Below, in pieces: positions 9,031 to 18,337 of a stretch of 64,000 nucleotides of DNA. Origin of the DNA: Paracidovorax avenae ATCC 19860 (GTDB lineage: Bacteria; Pseudomonadota; Gammaproteobacteria; Burkholderiales; Burkholderiaceae_C); the NCBI RefSeq assembly GCF_000176855.2, contig NC_015138.1, positions 2,852,001 through 2,916,000 of the forward strand. Reading direction: 5' to 3'. Positions within the stretch are counted from its first letter, which is position 1, and every line of letters begins with the position of its first letter. A model generated the notes under the pieces. It was not told where the DNA came from. It saw only the letters and a list, made by a program, of their open reading frames with translations, and did no database searches. A program made the translations under genes and the position numbers.

Positions 9031-10464
9031 ATGCAATACCACCACATTGCCAATGCCGCCGCGCCTTCCACCGGCGGCCGCACCCTGCCGGTGATCGATC
9101 CCTCCGACGGCCAGCCCTACGACGAGATCCAGCGCGGCACGGCCGAGGACATCGACGCGGCCGTGCGCGCGGCACGGCACTGCCACGACACCGTGTGGCG
9201 CGCGCTCGCGCCGGCCGAGCGGGGACGGCTGCTGATGCGCCTGTCGCAGGCCGTGGCGGCCCATGCGGAGGAACTGGCGGACATCGAACGGCGCGACTGC
9301 GGCAAGCCCACCCGGCAGGCGCGCGCCGATGCCATCGCGCTGGCGCGCTACTTCGAGTTCTACGCCGGCGCCTGCGACAAGCTCCATGGCGACACCATCC
9401 CCTACACGGATGGCTACAGCGTGCTCACCTGGCGCGAGCCGCACGGCGTGACGGGGCACATCGTGCCCTGGAACTATCCCATGCAGATCTTCGGGCGCTG
9501 CGTGGGCGGCGCGCTGGCCGCCGGCAACGTCTGCGTGGTCAAGCCCTCGGAGGATGCCTGCCTCTCGCTGCTGCGGGTCGCGCAATTGGCCACCGGGGCG
9601 GGTTTCCCGCCGGGCGCGATCAACATCGTGACGGGCTACGGGCACGAGGTGGGCGAGGCGCTGGCACGCCATCCCGGCATCGACCACATCAGCTTCACCG
9701 GCAGTCCGCGCATCGGCACATTGATCCAGCAGGCTGCGGCCGAGCGGCACTGCCCGGTCACGCTGGAGTTGGGCGGCAAGAGCCCGCAGATCCTGTTCGC
9801 GGATGCCGACCTGGACGCCGCCCTGCCCGCGGTCGTCAACGCCATCGTGCAGAACGCGGGCCAGACCTGCTCGGCCGGTTCGCGGGTGTTGATCGATGCG
9901 CTCATCTACGAGCGGGTGCTGGAGCGGCTGGCCGGCCTGTTCGAGGCGCTGCGCGTCGGGCCCGCTGCCATGGACCTCGACCTGGGGCCGCTGATCCGCC
10001 AGAGCCAGCAGCAGCGCGTGTGGGATTTCCTCTCCGACGCGCAGGTGGCGGGCATACCCGTCATGGCGCAAGGCACCGTGGTGGATGGCGCACCGCAGAC
10101 GGGCTTCTACCAGGCGCCCACGCTGCTGCGCGACGTGCCTGCGGACCATCGCCTCGCGCAGGAGGAAATCTTCGGCCCCGTGCTCTCGGCCATGCCTTTC
10201 GAGGACGAGGACCATGCCGCGCAACTGGCCAACGCCACGCGCTTCGGCCTCGTGGCCGGCGTGTGGACGCGCGACGGCGGGCGCCAGTTCCGCATGGCAC
10301 GGCGCATTGCCAGCGGCCAGGTGTTCATCAACAACTACGGCGCCGCCGGCGGCGTGGAACTGCCCTTCGGCGGGGTGAAATCCAGCGGCCATGGCCGCGA
10401 AAAGGGCCTGGAGGCGCTGCACGGCTTCACCACGCTCAAGACCGTGGCCATCCGGCACGGGTGA
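9031..10464 (+). CDS. Aldehyde dehydrogenase family protein
   Basis: A 477-residue NAD(P)+-dependent aldehyde dehydrogenase. VPWNYPMQIFG is the family N-terminal signature, FTGSPRIG the nucleotide-binding turn, LELGGKSPQ holds the general-base glutamate and NAGQTCSAGSR the catalytic cysteine. EEIFGPVLSAM and PFGGVKSSGHGREKG are typical of betaine- or aminoaldehyde-type members. The start at 9031 (MQYHHIAN) aligns best with family N-termini; an alternative ATG exists at 9022. Neither has a ribosome-binding site, but a -10-like hexamer lies just upstream. The substrate cannot be named from sequence; semialdehydes or betaine aldehyde are possible. Confidence 0.9.
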   Translation: MQYHHIANAAAPSTGGRTLPVIDPSDGQPYDEIQRGTAEDIDAAVRAARHCHDTVWRALAPAERGRLLMRLSQAVAAHAEELADIERRDCGKPTRQARADAIALARYFEFYAGACDKLHGDTIPYTDGYSVLTWREPHGVTGHIVPWNYPMQIFGRCVGGALAAGNVCVVKPSEDACLSLLRVAQLATGAGFPPGAINIVTGYGHEVGEALARHPGIDHISFTGSPRIGTLIQQAAAERHCPVTLELGGKSPQILFADADLDAALPAVVNAIVQNAGQTCSAGSRVLIDALIYERVLERLAGLFEALRVGPAAMDLDLGPLIRQSQQQRVWDFLSDAQVAGIPVMAQGTVVDGAPQTGFYQAPTLLRDVPADHRLAQEEIFGPVLSAMPFEDEDHAAQLANATRFGLVAGVWTRDGGRQFRMARRIASGQVFINNYGAAGGVELPFGGVKSSGHGREKGLEALHGFTTLKTVAIRHG

Positions 10465-10479
10465 GCCCGCGCGGAGCCC

Positions 10480-11409
10480 TCAGCCCAGCGCGGTGTCGAG
10501 CAGCATCATCAGCACGAAGCCGATCATGAGCCCGCCGGTGGCCCAGGCCTCGTGCCCCTTGCGGTGCGACTCGGGAATGATCTCGTGGCTGATGACGAAC
10601 AGCATCGCCCCGGCGGCGAAGCCCAGGCCCCAGGGCAGCAGCCCGGCCGACAGGCCGATGACCGAGGCGCCGAGCACCGCGCCCAGCGGCTCCACCAGGC
10701 CCGAGGCCATGCCCAGCAGCACGGCTAGCCAGCGCGGGTAGCCTGCCGCGAGCAGAGCCACCGCCACCACCAGGCCTTCGGGCACGTCCTGGATGGCGAT
10801 GCCGGCCGTGAGCGTGCCGGCCTGCAGCGGGCTGGTGCCGCCGTAGGCCACGCCGATCGCCAGCCCCTCGGGCAGGTTGTGCAGCGCGATCGCGAAGACG
10901 AACAGCCAGGTGCGCCGCAGCGTGCGCGGCGAGGGGCCGCCCTCCACCCCCTTGATGAAATGCTCGTGCGGCAGCACGCGCTCCATGGCGAGCAGCGCCA
11001 GGCCGCCCAGCAGGATGGATGCGCCGATGATGCCCCCGGCCGCCCAGCCCCCCGCGCCGTTGGCTTTCGCGGCTTCCAGGCCAGGAAGGATGAGCGAGAA
11101 GGAACTGGCCGCCAGCATCACGCCGGCCCCGAAGCCGAAGAGCGTGTCCTGCACCCGCTCCGACAGGCGCTGCGAGAACACCACGGGCAGCGTGCCCAGC
11201 GCCGTCGCCAGCGCCGCGACGAGGCCGCCCTGCCAGGCCTGTGCCACGCGCGGATTCGCCTGGAGGAACTGCGTGAACTGCAGCGCCAAAACCACGGCGC
11301 CCGCCAGGGCGATGGCCAGGCCCAGCCAGCGGCGGAGGCTCCAGGCGGGGCGGCGCAGGGAAAGCGAGTTCTGGGCGGGCATGGGCGGAGGCTCCGGCTG
11401 GGTTGTCAC
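10480..11409 (-). CDS. ZIP-family divalent metal transporter
   Basis: A 309-residue inner-membrane protein with about eight helices, the same size as the structurally known Bordetella ZIP. Metal-site helices are visible: HNLPEGLAIG and IQDVPEGLVVA carry the His/Asn/Glu and Gln/Asp/Glu ligands, and SHEIIPESHRKGHE is a further histidine-rich segment. These proteins move Zn2+ (also Cd2+ or Fe2+) into the cytoplasm. It is convergent with the aldehyde dehydrogenase (15 bp gap) and reads in the same direction as the adjacent superoxide dismutase. No Zur or Fur site is obvious directly before it. Confidence 0.92.
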   Translation of the reverse strand: MTTQPEPPPMPAQNSLSLRRPAWSLRRWLGLAIALAGAVVLALQFTQFLQANPRVAQAWQGGLVAALATALGTLPVVFSQRLSERVQDTLFGFGAGVMLAASSFSLILPGLEAAKANGAGGWAAGGIIGASILLGGLALLAMERVLPHEHFIKGVEGGPSPRTLRRTWLFVFAIALHNLPEGLAIGVAYGGTSPLQAGTLTAGIAIQDVPEGLVVAVALLAAGYPRWLAVLLGMASGLVEPLGAVLGASVIGLSAGLLPWGLGFAAGAMLFVISHEIIPESHRKGHEAWATGGLMIGFVLMMLLDTALG

Positions 11410-11457
11410 GATGGAAGATCCCGGTGCGTTCAGGCGAAAGGGGCTGTGCCGGCGGGA

Positions 11458-12090
11458 TCAGCCGCGCGCCTGCGCATACCGGCGCGCGACCTCATCCCAC
11501 CGGATCACACGATAGAACGCGGCGATGTATTCGGGGCGCCGGTTCTGGTACTGCAGGTAGTAGGCGTGCTCCCACACATCGAGCCCGAGGATCGGCGTGT
11601 GGCCGGACAGCAGCCCGGCCATGAGCGGGCTGTCCTGGTTGCCGCTGCTCTCCACCGCCAGTCGGCCGGCACCATCGACCACCAGCCAGGCCCAGCCGCT
11701 GCCGAAGCGGGTCAGCGCCGCCTTGGTGAAGGCCTCCTTGAACGCATCGAAACCGCCGAGGTCCCGGTCGATCGCCTCGCCGAGCGCACCGCCCGGCTGT
11801 CCGCCTCCGCCCTGCCCTTCCGGCGCCATCACGGTCCAGAACAGGCTGTGGTTGGCATGGCCCCCGCCGTTGTTGCGCACCGCCGTCTGCAGCGATTCCG
11901 GCAGCGACTGCAGGGCTGCCACGAGCGTTTCCACCGGCGTGTCGGCATGCGGTGTGCCTTCCAGCGCCGCATTCAGGTTGTTGACGTAGGCCTGGTGGTG
12001 TTTGCTGTGGTGGATCTCCATGGTGCGCGCATCGATGTGCGGCTCCAGGGCGTCATAGGCATAGGGCAAGGCGGGAAGCGTGTGCGGCAT
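11458..12090 (-). CDS. sodA: Superoxide dismutase, Mn-type
   Basis: A 210-residue cytoplasmic Mn/Fe superoxide dismutase. The four metal ligands lie in [23 protein letters not shown] and [20 protein letters not shown], with the glutamine on the C-terminal domain, is characteristic of Mn-type enzymes; Fe-type enzymes usually carry their active-site glutamine in the N-terminal half. ATG 12090 is preferred because AAAGTGAG lies just upstream; a GTG at 12099 is an alternative. A Fur-box-like site stands 46 bp upstream, so expression when iron is scarce is likely, with Mn replacing Fe in superoxide defence. Confidence 0.92.
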   Translation of the reverse strand: MPHTLPALPYAYDALEPHIDARTMEIHHSKHHQAYVNNLNAALEGTPHADTPVETLVAALQSLPESLQTAVRNNGGGHANHSLFWTVMAPEGQGGGGQPGGALGEAIDRDLGGFDAFKEAFTKAALTRFGSGWAWLVVDGAGRLAVESSGNQDSPLMAGLLSGHTPILGLDVWEHAYYLQYQNRRPEYIAAFYRVIRWDEVARRYAQARG

Positions 12091-12136
12091 GTGGCTCACT
12101 TTCGGGCAGGACGGATGGAAGAAGAATCAATCGCAT

Positions 12137-12155
12137 TTGAATGATAATTATTCCT
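12137..12155 (-). promoter_or_regulatory. Fur-box-like operator before sodA
   Basis: The 19-bp window contains AATGATAATTATT, matching about 12 of 19 positions of the Fur consensus (GATAATGATAATCATTATC), in an AT-rich pocket of an otherwise GC-rich region. It lies between sodA and the end of the GntP-family gene. Confidence 0.6.
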
Positions 12156-12192
12156 ATTGTCATTTGCGTCAAGTAGGACATTGCCCTTCCGT

Positions 12193-12215
12193 GGCAGGCA
12201 AGCAGGCAGCCTGCC
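12193..12215 (-). terminator. Possible hairpin terminator after the gntP-family gene
   Basis: GGCAGGC (12193-12199) pairs with GCCTGCC (12209-12215) around a 9-nt loop, 6 bp past the permease stop codon. No U tract follows, so termination may need Rho. Confidence 0.3.
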
Positions 12216-12221
12216 TCGCCG

Positions 12222-13622
12222 TCAGGCCAGTGGCGGCAGCAGGTTCATCAGCATCACCATGGCCAGTCCCACCAGGGCCACGATGGACTGCACCATCGAA
12301 ATCGTCTTGGTGGCCTCGCCCATGTCCATGCCGAACGATTCCTTCACCAGCCAGAAGCCGGCGTGGTTGGCATAGTTGAAGAAGAGCGATCCACAGCCGA
12401 TGGACAGCGCCAGCAGCGGCTGGTTCACCGCCGTGCCGGATGCGGCCAGGGGCGCCAGCAGGCCGGCCGCGCCCACGATGCCCACGGTCGCCGAGCCGGT
12501 GGAGACGGACAGCAGCATGGAAATCAGCCAGCCCAGCAGCAGCGGGGACACGGGCCACTGGTGGCTCAGGTGGACGATGGCGTCGCCCACGTGCGCGTCG
12601 GTGAGCACCTGCTGGAAAGCGCCGCCACCCGCGATGATGAGCAGCACGTTGGCGATCGGCTTGATGCTGTCGCCCAGGGCCTTGCGCACGGCCTCCGGCC
12701 GGCCGGGCCGCAGCACCAGCACGGCGAAGAGGACACCCAGCAGCATGGCGACGATCGGATGGCCCACGAAGGCGGCGAAATGCAGCAGGGCGGAACCCTT
12801 GGGCAGCAGCACCTCGCCCAGCGCGTGCAGCAGCATCAGCAGGGCGGGCGCCAGGGCGGCCAGCACGCCCTGGCCGATGCCGGGCGGGTTCTGGCGCACG
12901 GGCTGCGCCGCAGGGCCGCCGGCATCGGCCGCATCGGGTGCGTATTGGGCAACCAGGGCGTCGTCAGGGCGCACCTTCAGGCGCCGGGCGATGAACGTGC
13001 CGTACACCGGGCCGGCCAGCACGATGGCGGGGATGGCAGCGATGAAGCCGTAGATCATGGTGGCGCCGACGCTGGTCTTCAGCGTGGCGATGGCCGTGAG
13101 CGGGCCGGGATGGGGCGGCACCATGCCGTGCATGGCCGCCAGGGCGGCGATCACCGGCACCCCGACATAGACGTAGGCCGAGCCGCTGCCCTTGCGTTCG
13201 GCCTCCAGCTTGCGGGCCACCCCGAAGATCAACGGCAGCAGCACGACCAGGCCGACCTCGAAGAACATCGGGATGCCGATGACGAAGGCCACGCCCGCCA
13301 TGGCCCACGGCAGCATCTTCGTGGAAGCGCGGTCCAGGATGGCGCTCGCCAGGCGGTCGGTCACGCCCGAATCCGCCAGGATCTTGCCCAGCATGGCCCC
13401 CAGCGCCACGACCAGCCCCACCGCGCCCAGCGTCTTGCCGGCCCCTGCGGAAATGGCCCCGACAAGCTTGTCCAGCGGCATGCCCGTGAACAGGCCGGCG
13501 GCCACCGAAACGATCAGCAGCGCCAGCAACGGATGCAGCCGGAGGCGGGACACGATGAGCGCGACCAGCGCGAGCACGCTGGCCAGCGCCGTGACCAGCA
13601 GTTGAATGTCCTGAGAGTTCAT
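12222..13622 (-). CDS. GntP-family gluconate/organic acid permease
   Basis: A 466-residue polytopic permease with about 12 to 14 hydrophobic helices. HGMVPPHPGPLTA and the GIPMFFEVGLVVLLPL helix are typical of GntP-family gluconate:H+ symporters; SVSTGSATVGIVGAAG is another conserved loop. Family members import gluconate, fructuronate or D-serine, so gluconate is likely but unproven. No gluconate kinase or dehydratase adjoins it, so it is an orphan transporter. ATG 13622 starts the standard N-terminal helix; the ribosome-binding site is weak. Divergent from the LodA-like gene across 213 bp. Confidence 0.9.
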   Translation of the reverse strand: MNSQDIQLLVTALASVLALVALIVSRLRLHPLLALLIVSVAAGLFTGMPLDKLVGAISAGAGKTLGAVGLVVALGAMLGKILADSGVTDRLASAILDRASTKMLPWAMAGVAFVIGIPMFFEVGLVVLLPLIFGVARKLEAERKGSGSAYVYVGVPVIAALAAMHGMVPPHPGPLTAIATLKTSVGATMIYGFIAAIPAIVLAGPVYGTFIARRLKVRPDDALVAQYAPDAADAGGPAAQPVRQNPPGIGQGVLAALAPALLMLLHALGEVLLPKGSALLHFAAFVGHPIVAMLLGVLFAVLVLRPGRPEAVRKALGDSIKPIANVLLIIAGGGAFQQVLTDAHVGDAIVHLSHQWPVSPLLLGWLISMLLSVSTGSATVGIVGAAGLLAPLAASGTAVNQPLLALSIGCGSLFFNYANHAGFWLVKESFGMDMGEATKTISMVQSIVALVGLAMVMLMNLLPPLA

Positions 13623-13835
13623 CGGAAGAGCCGGATCGGGATGGAAGATGGTGGAGCCGCATCCTACCGGGCCGCCACTTTTCCCGACGGAGCCCGGTGA
13701 AACCCTGAGAACTCCCCGCTGGCGAATCCGCACAATGGAACGCGCTGCGCACCCGCCACTCCGGCAGGCGTGCAGCCAACGACAGACCAACGACGACCGG
13801 CCGGCAGCCGGCACGGCCACCAAGAGAGGGTTCCC

Positions 13836-15848
13836 ATGCAAGACAGCACATCTCCCGCCTCCGGGGCGGGTACGGATACGCGCATCGTGCGCGCTGCCAT
13901 CCATCCCGCCATCGGCATCGCCCGCGTCGGCAACAGCCGGGAGGCGTTCTACGTCGGCCCGCAGGTCACCCATCCCGCCCCCCGGGAGCCCGGCTTCTAC
14001 CGCGACCCCACGGGAGCGCTCAAGCGCGAGGCGGCCGAGTTCCGTGTCTATGGCTACAACGCCGCGGGCGAAGTCGTCCGGGAACTGGTCTCCCCTGCGG
14101 ATGACGTCTGCTGGGAGGTCCATGTAGCCAACCGCAAGGCGGCCTGGTACCAGTGGCAGATCGCCATGGACATCCCGGAGGCAGCCAAGGTCGTACTGCC
14201 CCGCCGCAATGCCAACGTGACGGCCACCGCGCGCGATACCCTGGCCATCGATGCCGGCGCGCAGCGCATCCAGGGCCCGCATGCCGCCGCCGTCGCGTGC
14301 ACGGGCCACTTCACCGGCGTGGCGGTGCAGATCGGGGAACTGCGCACCGACGGCCAGGGCCGGTTGCTGTTTCTGCCCGGCCACGGCGTCTCCGCATCGC
14401 CCACAGGCAGCCCGATCTTCATCGAGGGAGACGACAACTCCTTCATCAATGCCGACGGCTGGTACGACGACACCTGCGACGGCCCGGTCTCTGCCACCGT
14501 ACGCATCGATGGGCAGCCGGTTCCGGTGGAAGGCGCCTGGGTGGTCAGCGCCCCGCCCAACTACGCTCCCCAGGTCAAGGCCGAACGCACGCTGTACGAC
14601 CTGCTGCACAGTCTCTACGTGCAGGCAGGCTGGCTGCCCTTCCCGCAGGAGATCTCGTTCACGCGCGATGTGTACCCCATCCTGCAGCGGCTCTCGGGCC
14701 TGCAGTGGGTCAACCAGGGATTCGCGACGCAGTTCGGCCACAACGGCGTTTTCGATTTCGAGAACCCGGCGTTGATCGAGCGCCTCGCCGCCCTGCCCCC
14801 GGCCGGCGCCTATGACCCGAACGCGGAAGTGCGCCGGCAGGTGTTCAACAGCTTCCGGCCTCCCGAGCCGGCGGACGGCAACCAGATGCCCTGGCCCTGG
14901 ATCTACGGCGACGCCATGACCTATCCTACGGGCCAGAGCCCGCGCCAGAACGCCGCCATCAGCCAGACCCAGAGCGACATCCTGGCCCGCTGGGCGGACG
15001 GCCGGTTCACTGCGGACTGGGGCCAACTGCCCGCCCCTGCGGACCACATCGACGCCGTGCCGCTGCAGGAGCAGCCGGCCATGCTCGACCGGGCCGCCCT
15101 GGATTTCTGCCTGGCCGATGCCTTCCACCCCGGCTGCGAGCTGACCTGGCCAATGCGCCACCTCACCCTCTACAGCGCACCCTTCCGCATCCGCCGCCGG
15201 CCGGCAGGCGAAGTGGAGCCGGACTACGGCAAGACGCTCGACCAGGCGACCGCGCTCTCGGCGAACGGGCCGCTGTATGCGCAGGGCCCCGGCGACCTCA
15301 ACCGCTGGATGGGCCTGCCCTGGCAGGCCGACACGGCCTTTTGCCGCGCGGGCTACGACACGCATTACGACCCGTTCGCCCCCGCCTTCTGGCCCGCCCG
15401 TGTGCCCAACCAGGTGCTCGCCGAGCAGGACTACGCCATCGTGATGGACTCCGGCCAGCCGCCCGAGCGCCGCGTGGAGGCGTTCACGAACCGCACCAAC
15501 TGGAACAAGCCGCTGCCCGAACCCACGGCCGAAGCGATGACCACGATGGTGCGCATCTTCGGGTCCATGGGGCTGCTGGAAGTGCGCCCGGGCGTGAAAG
15601 ACGATCCGCGTTTTCCCGCCACGATGATGGTGGCTGCCTATGGCCCCGACGTGGCGCCTGCCGACGCCCGTAGCACGGCCGGCACGGTCGCCGCACCGGC
15701 CGGCGATGCCGTGCGGCCCATGGGCTTGCAGGCCAGCGCACCCGCAGCGGCAACGGCCCGCCCGCTGCCATCCGGCGCCAACTTCCGCTCGCACGACGAA
15801 GCGCGCAGGGCGCCCCTGCCCGTCCGCAAGGGCCCGCCCCGGGCATGA
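13836..15848 (+). CDS. LodA/GoxA-type CTQ-dependent amino acid oxidase
   Basis: A 670-residue LodA-family protein. LodA (L-lysine epsilon-oxidase) and GoxA (glycine oxidase) carry a cysteine tryptophylquinone made from their own side chains. Both expected sites are present: C434 in AFHPGCELTWPMRH and W496 in GLPWQADTAFC, 62 residues apart (65 in LodA). The N-terminus HPAIGIARVGNS is the usual family start. No Sec signal is visible. The products are an aldehyde or keto acid, ammonia and H2O2, so family members act as antimicrobials. ATG 13836 has GAGAGG upstream. The next gene overlaps by 4 nt and encodes the expected maturation flavoprotein. The substrate amino acid cannot be told from sequence. 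Confidence 0.88.
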   Translation: MQDSTSPASGAGTDTRIVRAAIHPAIGIARVGNSREAFYVGPQVTHPAPREPGFYRDPTGALKREAAEFRVYGYNAAGEVVRELVSPADDVCWEVHVANRKAAWYQWQIAMDIPEAAKVVLPRRNANVTATARDTLAIDAGAQRIQGPHAAAVACTGHFTGVAVQIGELRTDGQGRLLFLPGHGVSASPTGSPIFIEGDDNSFINADGWYDDTCDGPVSATVRIDGQPVPVEGAWVVSAPPNYAPQVKAERTLYDLLHSLYVQAGWLPFPQEISFTRDVYPILQRLSGLQWVNQGFATQFGHNGVFDFENPALIERLAALPPAGAYDPNAEVRRQVFNSFRPPEPADGNQMPWPWIYGDAMTYPTGQSPRQNAAISQTQSDILARWADGRFTADWGQLPAPADHIDAVPLQEQPAMLDRAALDFCLADAFHPGCELTWPMRHLTLYSAPFRIRRRPAGEVEPDYGKTLDQATALSANGPLYAQGPGDLNRWMGLPWQADTAFCRAGYDTHYDPFAPAFWPARVPNQVLAEQDYAIVMDSGQPPERRVEAFTNRTNWNKPLPEPTAEAMTTMVRIFGSMGLLEVRPGVKDDPRFPATMMVAAYGPDVAPADARSTAGTVAAPAGDAVRPMGLQASAPAAATARPLPSGANFRSHDEARRAPLPVRKGPPRA

Positions 15849-17005
15849 ACGCGGCCGGCACGGTCTTCGACGCGGCGATTGCCGGCGCGGGCCCGGCGGG
15901 CGCGGCCTGCGCGGCCGTGCTGGCGCGCGCCGGGTGGCGCGTGCTCCTGGCCGATGCCGGGGGCGAGCGGGATGCGCGCATCGGCGAAAACCTGCCGCCC
16001 GCGGTGTGCCACCTGCTGGCGGAGTTGGGCCTGCGCGAAGCGGTGCGCGCCGACGGGCACCGCCCATGCCTGGGCAGCTGGTCCAGTTGGGGCGATGCGT
16101 CCGGCCGGGCCAGCGACACGCTGCGCCAACTGCAGGGCGACGGGGTTCAGCTCGACCGGGCACGCTTCGACGAGCGCCTGAGGGCGGCCGCCCTGCTGGA
16201 TGGCGTGCGGTTCTGGCCATCCACCCATCTGCAGATCGACCGGCCCGCGGAAGACGGCCTTCCCCACGCGGTCCGTGCCCGGGCAACGAGCGGAGGAGAC
16301 ACCGTACAGGTCGGCGCACGCTGGTTCATCGACGCCACCGGGAGGGCCGCCGCCCCGGCCTGCCGGCTCGGCGCCCGCCGCGAGCGCCATGACGCCCTGC
16401 TCGCCTTCCACCTGCGCCTGGAGAGCAGCGGCCGCAACGACCGCGACGGCCGCACATGGATCGAAGCCGTCGAGGATGGCTGGTGGTACAGCGTGCTGCT
16501 GCCCGGCGGGGAGCGGGTCGTTTCCTTCCTGGGCGATGCCGATCTCGTCGATCGCCGCACGCTGCTCTCCGGCGACGGCCTCTGGAGCCAGCTCCAGTCC
16601 ACGGAGCACCTGCGCGCGCTCTGTGCAGCGCATGGTTACCGGCCCTGCGCCGCCGTCCAGGGCGCGGACGCCTGCAGCTCCGAGCTCGACCAGCCTGCAG
16701 GCCACCGCTGGCTGGCCGTGGGCGATGCCGCCCAGGCCTTCGATCCGCTGTCGTCCAAGGGCATCGGCAACGCGCTCCATACCGGGCTGTGCGCCGCCAG
16801 GGCGATGCTGGCGGCCGAGGGCGGCGATGCGGGTGCCACCGGACGGTATGCCGCCCACCTGCGGGACATCCACCGTGTGTACCGGGCCCAGCTGGCAGCC
16901 GTCTATGCACAGGAACGGCGTTGGGCCGGCCAGCCGTTCTGGGCGCGCCGCCACGCACGGGCCGTCACGGCGGCCCATCCGCCCGTGGCCGCTACACTGG
17001 CCTGA
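15845..17005 (+). CDS. LodB-type FAD-dependent maturation protein
   Basis: A 386-residue FAD-binding protein of the tryptophan-halogenase-like/geranylgeranyl-reductase superfamily. GAGPAGAACAAVLARAGW is the dinucleotide-binding motif at the N-terminus and VGDAAQAFDPLSSKGIGNAL the second FAD motif near residue 300. LodB and GoxB are needed in the cytoplasm to generate the quinone cofactor in LodA-type oxidases. The ATGA overlap with the preceding gene indicates coupled translation, as in the known lodAB operon. The role is assigned by family plus context. Confidence 0.85.
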   Translation: MNAAGTVFDAAIAGAGPAGAACAAVLARAGWRVLLADAGGERDARIGENLPPAVCHLLAELGLREAVRADGHRPCLGSWSSWGDASGRASDTLRQLQGDGVQLDRARFDERLRAAALLDGVRFWPSTHLQIDRPAEDGLPHAVRARATSGGDTVQVGARWFIDATGRAAAPACRLGARRERHDALLAFHLRLESSGRNDRDGRTWIEAVEDGWWYSVLLPGGERVVSFLGDADLVDRRTLLSGDGLWSQLQSTEHLRALCAAHGYRPCAAVQGADACSSELDQPAGHRWLAVGDAAQAFDPLSSKGIGNALHTGLCAARAMLAAEGGDAGATGRYAAHLRDIHRVYRAQLAAVYAQERRWAGQPFWARRHARAVTAAHPPVAATLA

Positions 17006-17051
17006 GCGCCGGGCATCCCCCGGCTGTCCGCCCCCGAAGGAGTCACACGCC

Positions 17052-17822
17052 ATGCGCGTTCCAGGCAAATCCACCATCGTCACCGGCGCCGGCGGCGGCA
17101 TCGGCGAAGGCATCGCGCGGCGGCTCGCGGCCGAAGGCGGCCTCGTCATCGTGAACGACATCCGGCCCGACGCCGCCGAGCGCGTTGCGGCCGCCATCCG
17201 CGGCGACGGGGGCACCGCCCACGCCTTCGCGGCGGACGTCACGCGGTCGGACGAGGTGCGGGCCCTGGTGGCCGAGGCGGTATCCCGCCATGGTGCGCTC
17301 GACGTGATGGTCAACAACGCCGGCTGGACGCACCGCAACCGTCCCATGCTCGAAGTGACCGAGGAGGAATTCGACCGCGTGTACGCGGTCAACGTCAAAA
17401 GCATCTACCTGTCTGCGCTGCACGCGGTGCCCGCGATGCGCGGCAACCCGCAGCGGCGCGGCGGCTGCATCATCAACATCGCATCCACCGCCGGGCTGCG
17501 GCCGCGGCCCGGGCTGACCTGGTACAACGGCTCGAAGGGCGCGGTGATCGTCACCAGCAAGTCCATGGCGGCGGAACTCGGCCCGGACAACATCCGGGTG
17601 AACTGCATCAACCCGGTGTTCAACCCCGACACCGGCCTGGCAGCAGAGTTCGCGGGCGGAGAGCTCGACGATGCCCGGCGGGCGAAGTTCCTGGCCACGA
17701 TACCGCTCGGCCGCTTTTCCACGGCGCTGGACGTGGCGAACGCAGCGCTCTACCTGGCGAGCGACGAGGCCGCGTTCGTGAGCGGCACCTGCATCGAGGT
17801 GGACGGAGCCCGCTGCGTCTGA
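17052..17822 (+). CDS. SDR-family oxidoreductase
   Basis: A 256-residue short-chain dehydrogenase. [10 protein letters not shown] is the nucleotide-binding turn, NNAG follows near residue 90, and the catalytic set is S in IASTAGL plus YNGSKG (Y-x3-K) near 155-165. D40 in VNDIRP suggests NAD(H) preference. The C-terminal [13 protein letters not shown] is standard for FabG-like members. GGAG precedes the start by about 10 nt. It lies 46 bp after the LodB-like gene in the same direction, so it could act on an aldehyde made by the oxidase, but that is inference. Confidence 0.88.
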   Translation: MRVPGKSTIVTGAGGGIGEGIARRLAAEGGLVIVNDIRPDAAERVAAAIRGDGGTAHAFAADVTRSDEVRALVAEAVSRHGALDVMVNNAGWTHRNRPMLEVTEEEFDRVYAVNVKSIYLSALHAVPAMRGNPQRRGGCIINIASTAGLRPRPGLTWYNGSKGAVIVTSKSMAAELGPDNIRVNCINPVFNPDTGLAAEFAGGELDDARRAKFLATIPLGRFSTALDVANAALYLASDEAAFVSGTCIEVDGARCV

Positions 17823-17827
17823 CGCAG

Positions 17828-18157
17828 TCAGGTGAAGGTGTTGAGGCGCGTGCCCAGCGTGCCGAACGTCGCCAGGGCCGGTTCGGCAAACGGCAGCGAT
17901 TGCAGCAGGGTGGCCTCCAGCGTGCCCGCGGTGGCCAGCGTGGGGTCCAGGGAAGGCAGCGGGTCCAGCAGGCTGTCTTCCAGCGTACCGAAGGGCACGA
18001 GGGAGGGGCCGGTGACGGACACGGGCTGCAGCAGGGCCGACACATCGGACTCCTGCACGGCGAGCGAATTCCGGAGGGCCCCCGCGGCGCTGCCGCTGCG
18101 GTCCTGGTAGGCAAAGCTGGCCGTGTTCACGATGGATTGGTAGATGGAGACGTCCAT
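17828..18157 (-). CDS. Small protein with YjfB-like N-terminus and internal repeats
   Basis: A 109-residue acidic protein. The first 45 residues ([18 protein letters not shown]..., ...[15 protein letters not shown]) resemble the YjfB 'putative motility protein' pattern, although the match is weak. The rest is a degenerate repeat of about 20 residues built on FGTLxxxLLxxLPxxxP, seen three times ([38 protein letters not shown]). GGGAG lies about 6 nt upstream of ATG 18157, supporting a real gene. There is no signal peptide and no motility gene nearby. Function unknown. Confidence 0.6.
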   Translation of the reverse strand: MDVSIYQSIVNTASFAYQDRSGSAAGALRNSLAVQESDVSALLQPVSVTGPSLVPFGTLEDSLLDPLPSLDPTLATAGTLEATLLQSLPFAEPALATFGTLGTRLNTFT

Positions 18158-18325
18158 GTCAACTCCCGTTGCCGCCGGTATCCGCATTGTGCCCCCGCCG
18201 GCGTCCGGGGGCCATGGCCTCTGGCGCTTGGAGGTCCGGGCCCGCAACAGGTTCCGCAAGTGCCGGCGAAATTGACGGGCATCAATATTCCACCGTCCGT
18301 CCATACCCCTACTGCGGCCATGCGG

Positions 18326-18331
18326 CAGAAT
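18326..18331 (+). promoter_or_regulatory. -10-like CAGAAT 6 nt before moaA
   Basis: CAGAAT is followed by CCCGCC and ATG 18338, leaving no room for a ribosome-binding site. The same arrangement precedes dnaX (TAGAAT, CCCGCGG, ATG). It suggests leaderless transcription; no clear -35 is seen. Confidence 0.35.
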
Positions 18332-18337
18332 CCCGCC

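Noticed and set aside
12204..12216. AGGCAG-C-CTGCCT palindrome after the GntP-family gene
   Set aside because: A one-base loop cannot form as a hairpin; the overlapping GGCAGGC/GCCTGCC pair is the more plausible structure and is listed instead.
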